DNA from: Prunus persica
Lineage: Eukaryota > Streptophyta > Magnoliopsida > Rosales > Rosaceae
Length of the DNA stretch: 64,000 bases
Direction: 5' to 3'
Assembly (NCBI RefSeq): GCF_000346465.2
Contig: NC_034012.1
Coordinates: 6,856,800 to 6,920,799 of the forward strand
The stretch's first letter is position 1. Each line of letters opens with the position of its first letter. A model generated the notes under the pieces. The model did no database searches, had not been told where the DNA came from, and saw only the letters and a list, made by a program, of their open reading frames with translations. The position numbers and the translations under genes were made by a program. This document shows positions 59,201-64,000 of the stretch, in pieces.

Positions 59201-62200
59201 ACAATCATTTATCTTTTCTTTTTTTCCCTTTTTGCAGATCAATATTCAAAATTATGAAACACAAGCAGTCAAGTCAACAACCCTTTTCACTTTCTCATAT
59301 ATTATATTTAAAAAAACTTTCACTTTAATTATCGGACTATTTTCATGACAAAGGCAGTTAGTATATGAGAATATACCTCACAATGAAGAAACTTGATAAG
59401 AATCATAAGCAAATTTCCCTAACCAAAGAAATACTGAATTGTTCTTTTACGCCTTAAAGCAATCTTCCATGCGTATAGATTCAATGCTAGAGTAACACTG
59501 TACATAGCCAGACAATGTACCCCACATGAACTTTGTAATTATCTTTGAACAATTACCCATGAGTTGGGACAAAAGCGGGCCAACCATGCATGTCATAGGA
59601 ATTTCTAAACTCAGAATAAGCAATAATAAGCATCTCACAGGTGTTAATCAAGGGCCCGTTTAGTAACCTTTTTTCTTTCTTTCTTTTTTCCTATTTTGGA
59701 TTTAAGATGCAGAAAGTTAGTAGGCAAGTCTGTGTGACATGTTAGCAAGTGAACTGAAACAGGATAGATTTCATATAAACATGTTAGCACATGAGTACGC
59801 CATACCATCATTTCAGGTTCTAGCGGTGCTTCAACAACTTCAAACTCTGCCCCTTTGTAGCTAAGAGTCCGACATACATACATCCCCCTGAAATATTAAA
59901 TAATACAATTTAAAACATATTTTTATTTCATAATACTGATGGCACTCTAATAAGGGCCTAAGTTGAGGACTTGCACATCAGTTATCAGATCATACATGGA
60001 CAGATGAGATGCACAGTAGGTGAAGTGAGTACATTTTATCCGCCTATATTTGATTTAAGAGCTTACATGAAAGCCCTCAAATTGAGTCCCCAAACTTAGA
60101 TCCTTATTACATTGCCTTTGCTCTTAATGTATCTTTTACACGTAACTATCCTTCTCCGTGTTACCTTGCTTTCATGTCCATGGCAACAAGTTCGAGTGCT
60201 CCAACACCTCCTTTCTCAAGAGCACCTACAGACACTATGCTGTTAGAAAATACACTTTCTAGTATCTGGAAACCAGGTACTCAAATATAGAAAGTGACAC
60301 AATATGTATAGGTTGGTGGGGTAGAGAAAGAGAGAGGGGAGGAGGAGAAGGGAGAGGGCATACACCTAAGCAGTCACATGTATGTGCGTGTGGATACATA
60401 CATAAAGAAGCGCACACATACAGAAGAACATATGATACATAAGACACACCAAAATTTCTTGTTTCATATTCCCAAAATAGTAACCATAGAAAATAATGAT
60501 GATGTGCCGACCAAGCAATCTAATCCTCCAGCAAATTATAGACGTAGAATAATATAAGAACATAAATGTTGGACTACATGAATTTGTTTCAGTTGCTCCC
60601 ACTGGCTGAATGGAAACACATCCTACCAAAAGGGTACCATTCTAAGCCAAATTCACCCATGATTAGATGGTATCTAAAGATACTCCATGTTAATTGATAC
60701 CTCACAAATGAAATTGCATACGGTCTAACCTCTAAATAACAAAACCATTTTAGGATAGTAGCAAAGTGAGGAAGAAAAAAAGGAAAGGAAATTTGGAACA
60801 ATAATCATGTTGCCAAAAGAAGAAGAAAAAATTGAGTATACCAGAGACAGAAAAGCCAGGTGTTTCTCAGCAAGACATAGAGGTAGAGAGGGAGGTTTCA
60901 GCTAAACATGACAGCACCACAACTGTTTTACTGATTTAAGCATCAAAATTAATTTAGGATAAAGGAAACTAAACTAGATCCAGCAGATATCGTAGTGCAA
61001 CTGATTTTTTCCTATTTTTATGTGATTTCATATTATAAAACAATATATATAAAATAAAAATTGGATGGAGAAGTGAGTAATAGAGTTTATAAACAAGAAA
61101 AAGAAAAATAAATATATAGGTACTTCAAACAAAAACCCCACCTAGAAATTCACGGAAATCAGAAAAGGATGTTCCAGGACCCCAAAGACCAAGCCGTACC
61201 ATGTAACCCATATTCCGTGGTTCGGACGCCCCAGTTGCTGAGCAATAAATAACACGAGCTTCAGGAAGCCGAGCCTGTGATGATACAATATTAATATTAC
61301 AAGTTAATAGACTCACTATATCCTATTCTGCGCCCTTTTACCACTACATATCATTTTTTAATTATTCAGAGGAGCCATCAGTATCGCAGTCATGCATATA
61401 TGCATGATGTGTTTGTAAATGTGATGACCGTGTGTCAAGTATACAGTTTGAGTACTTGGTAATTTCCTTTGGGGTTGTTTTGATACACTTGAATATTTAT
61501 TAAAAGGGAAAATAATCAACAAGGAAGACTTTCACTGTTGCCACAGAAAGGTGTGTAACATGACGGATTTCCTTCCATTGACTAAAGCGATTGAGGGAGA
61601 AAACTCCCAACCAATAAAAAACTGGCCATGAGAGATTTAAATAGGTTAAAACAGAGGACGAGTTTCAGGGTAACAAAGAACTTTCCCTCAAATGCTTGAT
61701 TTTCAACGATAAATGATTTGTCTATAAGAATCTTTTTCTGCAAATTTTATTTAGTTATCCAGTTATGAGTTAATTAATTGCAGTGCAAATGTCAAACATA
61801 GAGAACGTAGATTAGAGAAGAATGACATGGCAACATAGAGAATGTAGATTAGAGAAGAATGACATGGCGACTATTATCAGCACTCCTCAGATCAAATTTC
61901 AAATACAACATATCAATACACTTTGCCCAAATTTGAGGGCACATAAATAATTTTTCAAAAAATAAGGGAATAGTAGAAAAAAAAAAATGAAAGCATGATT
62001 CGATTGAGTCTCAACTTGACCTCAAGTTTCATTTAGCTTAATAATTTAATCATAAACCTCCATGTTTCTTAATTTCTATTACCCATATCCTTTCTTAATT
62101 CAAGTTTAACTGACTTAAAGTATCTCATGGAAAACCTTACTGATGTTATTGTCATTAGTATTTATTTTTAGCTGGATAACATGAATGCAACATACCCTAC

Positions 62201-62768
62201 TAGGTTTATCTGAAATAAGAGTTTTATCAGACTTAATAAAGTAAAATGAAAAATCAGGACTCTGCAAACTCAAATATCTTAAATGTTTCTATAAAATACC
62301 CAATAATAAAACTATTAATCTAATTCTTGTACAATGACTAAAAATTAGAAATATATATGCAGTATACGCATCTTCAAACCTGAATGTCAAGAACTGCTTC
62401 CCCAGTACGTGTTGGCTGACTTCCAGATTCGGGCACCAGATTTTTGGCTTTGTGGCACTACAAGGAAGCCATTGACCCTTAGCAATAAAAAGCAAAGCAT
62501 ATTGACACCATGGAATTTTTTATTCCATCAATTAAAGCACGAAGCTAAAAGTCATAATAAAAATATTTACAACGAAAATATACTACCTCATCAAATATGA
62601 TAAGGCCATCATATCCTGATCCGCACCACTGCTGTAGCTGCTGCATACGTGAACGACCTTTCTCGGAGGATGCAATGAGGCTGCTGTATGTAAGGAAAAT
62701 AACTCCTTCCTTAACGCCAACAGACTTTGAATCAAGTTTAGAATATGGCAGCTTGTTCAAGGCATGAA
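50021..62768 (-). CDS. FGT1: FORGETTER1 / strawberry notch-type helicase with PHD finger (3' part)
   Basis: Twenty-seven phase-consistent exons encode the last 960 residues: 62768-62587, 62457-62380, 61274-61142, 60225-60165, 59887-59806, 58705-58577, 58425-58282, 58199-58100, 58020-57889, 57517-57447, 57372-57200, 57082-56989, 55390-55293, 55215-55080, 54974-54868, 54349-54254, 54128-54041, 53936-53825, 53615-53501, 53417-53294, 53204-53127, 53043-52925, 52145-52092, 52002-51900, 51453-51325, 50488-50377, 50052-50021. Motifs: IIFDECHKAKN (motif II, split over the first two exons), [30 protein letters not shown], a C4HC3 PHD finger (CEIC...CSCC...HAAC...CHSC), [16 protein letters not shown] and [12 protein letters not shown] (motif VI). 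Arabidopsis FGT1 works with chromatin remodellers to sustain heat-stress memory genes. Start and motif I lie beyond the window. No disabling change was seen. Confidence 0.95.
53232..53261. repeat. (AT)n microsatellite in a helicase intron
   Basis: AT tract between the exons at 53,417-53,294 and 53,204-53,127. Confidence 0.85.
61796..61868. repeat. Tandem duplication in a helicase intron
   Basis: Two roughly 36-bp copies of ACATAGAGAA(C/T)GTAGATTAG...GAATGACATGGC lie back to back in the intron between 62,380 and 61,274. The rest of this 1.1-kb intron shows nothing further. Confidence 0.8.
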
Positions 62769-64000
62769 CTGCAAGCGAGATTATATATATTGTAATACTG
62801 TTCTGAAACAGAGAGCCTCTTGTGCATGAAAGAATAGCTTAATTCCAATTGAAGAATATTTTATATTCAGAAACTTAGCAACCAGTAGCTAAACCTAAGC
62901 AGAGTGCCTGTGCCATACTCTATCTGCAAATTTTATGTTTTCTGTCTTCTCGTCCTTCTCTATTTTTGGCATGTGGCATTGTCTCATGATAGTATGATAC
63001 CACAACCCCTTAACAGACAATGTGATATACCAATAAGTTCAACCAAGCCCAAGCCAAACCAGAGTTTGAACAAAAAGTTGTAAACCTTAATCCTTCACAT
63101 TTTGAATAGCAATTGCATATTCTTTGCTAGAATAATGAGAACTTCATGACTTAAAGCATAGTTTCAGTAGCGCAGTCTATAGACATGCTATCGCCACTTA
63201 CTTTCCAGTTTCCACCCACAATTATAGGCCTAATTCATCTGTATCAATTTTTCCTGGCACTTCTATACTTGACTTCTTTCCATTATTAAATCATCCTCAC
63301 ACATTTTCAAATGTCATTAAGCTTTCAAGCATCAAGTTATGACACCCCAGAAAAGAACCATCAACCACAAAAACATACTGTGCAATAACTTCATGTGAGC
63401 ATTTGCCTGGATTGGAATGCAGCCATCCGCTAGCTTTCCAGTCAAAGTTTGTTTTAAGTTTTGTTCTTTGCTAGAAGTTCTTCGTTTTGCTTGGTCTAAC
63501 TGCTATTTCGCTGTTTAGACTTCTTTTGTGGCCATATTGGCCACCTTGTGTTTTTTTATTGTCATGGTGCAGTAAAATTCTATTTCCTTTTCAAAAAAAT
63601 AAATTTATATATGCAATTATGCATGAGTGAGTTTTCACAATTTGTTTAGATATACAAATTGTACTTCAACATACACAGGAAGAATTAGACAAAGCATGTT
63701 TACAAAAAAGCACAAACACACATACAAGAAAAAAATGATACGGCATGCATAAATTAAGCAACACAAAAAATTAACCGAGGAAGCAACTAGTCTAATGCGA
63801 CAAGTTCTGTTCAATAGGAGTGTCAAATGTCTTCGCATAATGGGAGATCTATGTACTTGTTTTACTGTTTCTTCCTGTTATTGGTGGATTACTTGTCCAC
63901 CTTCTTGTATGGTTTTTATGAATTAAAACTTCTCTTTAAAAAAATAATAATAAATAATAGGAGCGTCAAATGTCCTCAAACTCTAACATGATTTTTTTAA
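62769..64000. other. Intron of the helicase gene continuing beyond the window
   Basis: The first exon in the window starts at phase 1 after a good acceptor (TTGCAG), so an upstream exon must exist. No coding sequence matching the family was found up to 64,000, so this is treated as one long intron. Confidence 0.65.

Noticed and set aside
1..64000. CRISPR arrays, operons, phage or plasmid features
   Set aside because: The sequence is plant nuclear DNA; the spaced repeats seen are minisatellites or transposon termini.

Overview
The window is nuclear DNA from a flowering plant. It has introns with plant-like splice sites, TATA promoters, plant gene families (TPS-b terpene synthase, class III peroxidase, type II metacaspase, FORGETTER1) and dense plant transposons. 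The terpene synthase copies most resemble the alpha-farnesene synthases known from apple and pear, so a member of the Rosaceae is my best guess; the genus cannot be settled from this sequence alone.

Left part (about 1-36 kb) is a repeat-rich, duplicated terpene synthase locus. An ancestral unit appears to have been L-cysteine desulfhydrase-like fragment - small MITE - TPS-b terpene synthase - topoisomerase VI A (SPO11 family) fragment. Parts of it occur three times. Unit 1 holds a desulfhydrase fragment (1.3 kb), the MITE (2.1 kb) and TPS copy 1 (5.7-8.4 kb), the only copy with a full open reading frame (7 exons, 554 aa). Unit 2 holds the MITE (10.5 kb), TPS copy 2 (11.7-13.9 kb, broken by two deletions) and a TOP6A tail (21.0 kb). 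Unit 3 holds a desulfhydrase fragment (25.8 kb), the MITE (26.6 kb), TPS copy 3 (27.6-30.2 kb, intact except for one nonsense codon just after the DDxxD motif) and a TOP6A pseudogene (31.4-32.1 kb).

The units are separated and split by transposons, many with readable termini and target-site duplications. A Copia remnant (14.3-20.0 kb) is interrupted by a MULE, which contains a Helitron, which contains a second Helitron. The same Copia remnant is also split by a Gypsy-type solo LTR that itself carries a Cassandra-type solo LTR with a 5S-rRNA-like core. A 4,075-bp PIF/Harbinger element (21,420-25,494) still has both its genes, matching termini and a TAA target duplication. Three hAT-type elements with 8-bp target duplications are at 10.5, 20.1 and 32.4 kb. 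A second, degenerate Copia pol is at 34.0-35.2 kb. The MULE and the larger Helitron each carry a captured host-gene fragment (DJ-1-like and ABHD17-like).

Right part (about 37-64 kb) is ordinary gene space: a DNA-3-methyladenine glycosylase I-type gene (minus, 37.0-39.1 kb), a small heat shock protein with a heat-shock element (plus, 43.5 kb), a peroxidase 7-like gene (plus, 45.2 kb), a type II metacaspase (plus, 47.6 kb), and the 3' 27 exons of a FORGETTER1/strawberry-notch helicase gene (minus, 50.0-62.8 kb; its 5' end lies beyond the window). All exon phases in these genes were checked by hand and agree. Apart from a shared stress theme these genes do not form an obvious pathway. No bacterial-type operon, CRISPR array or evident novel system was seen.
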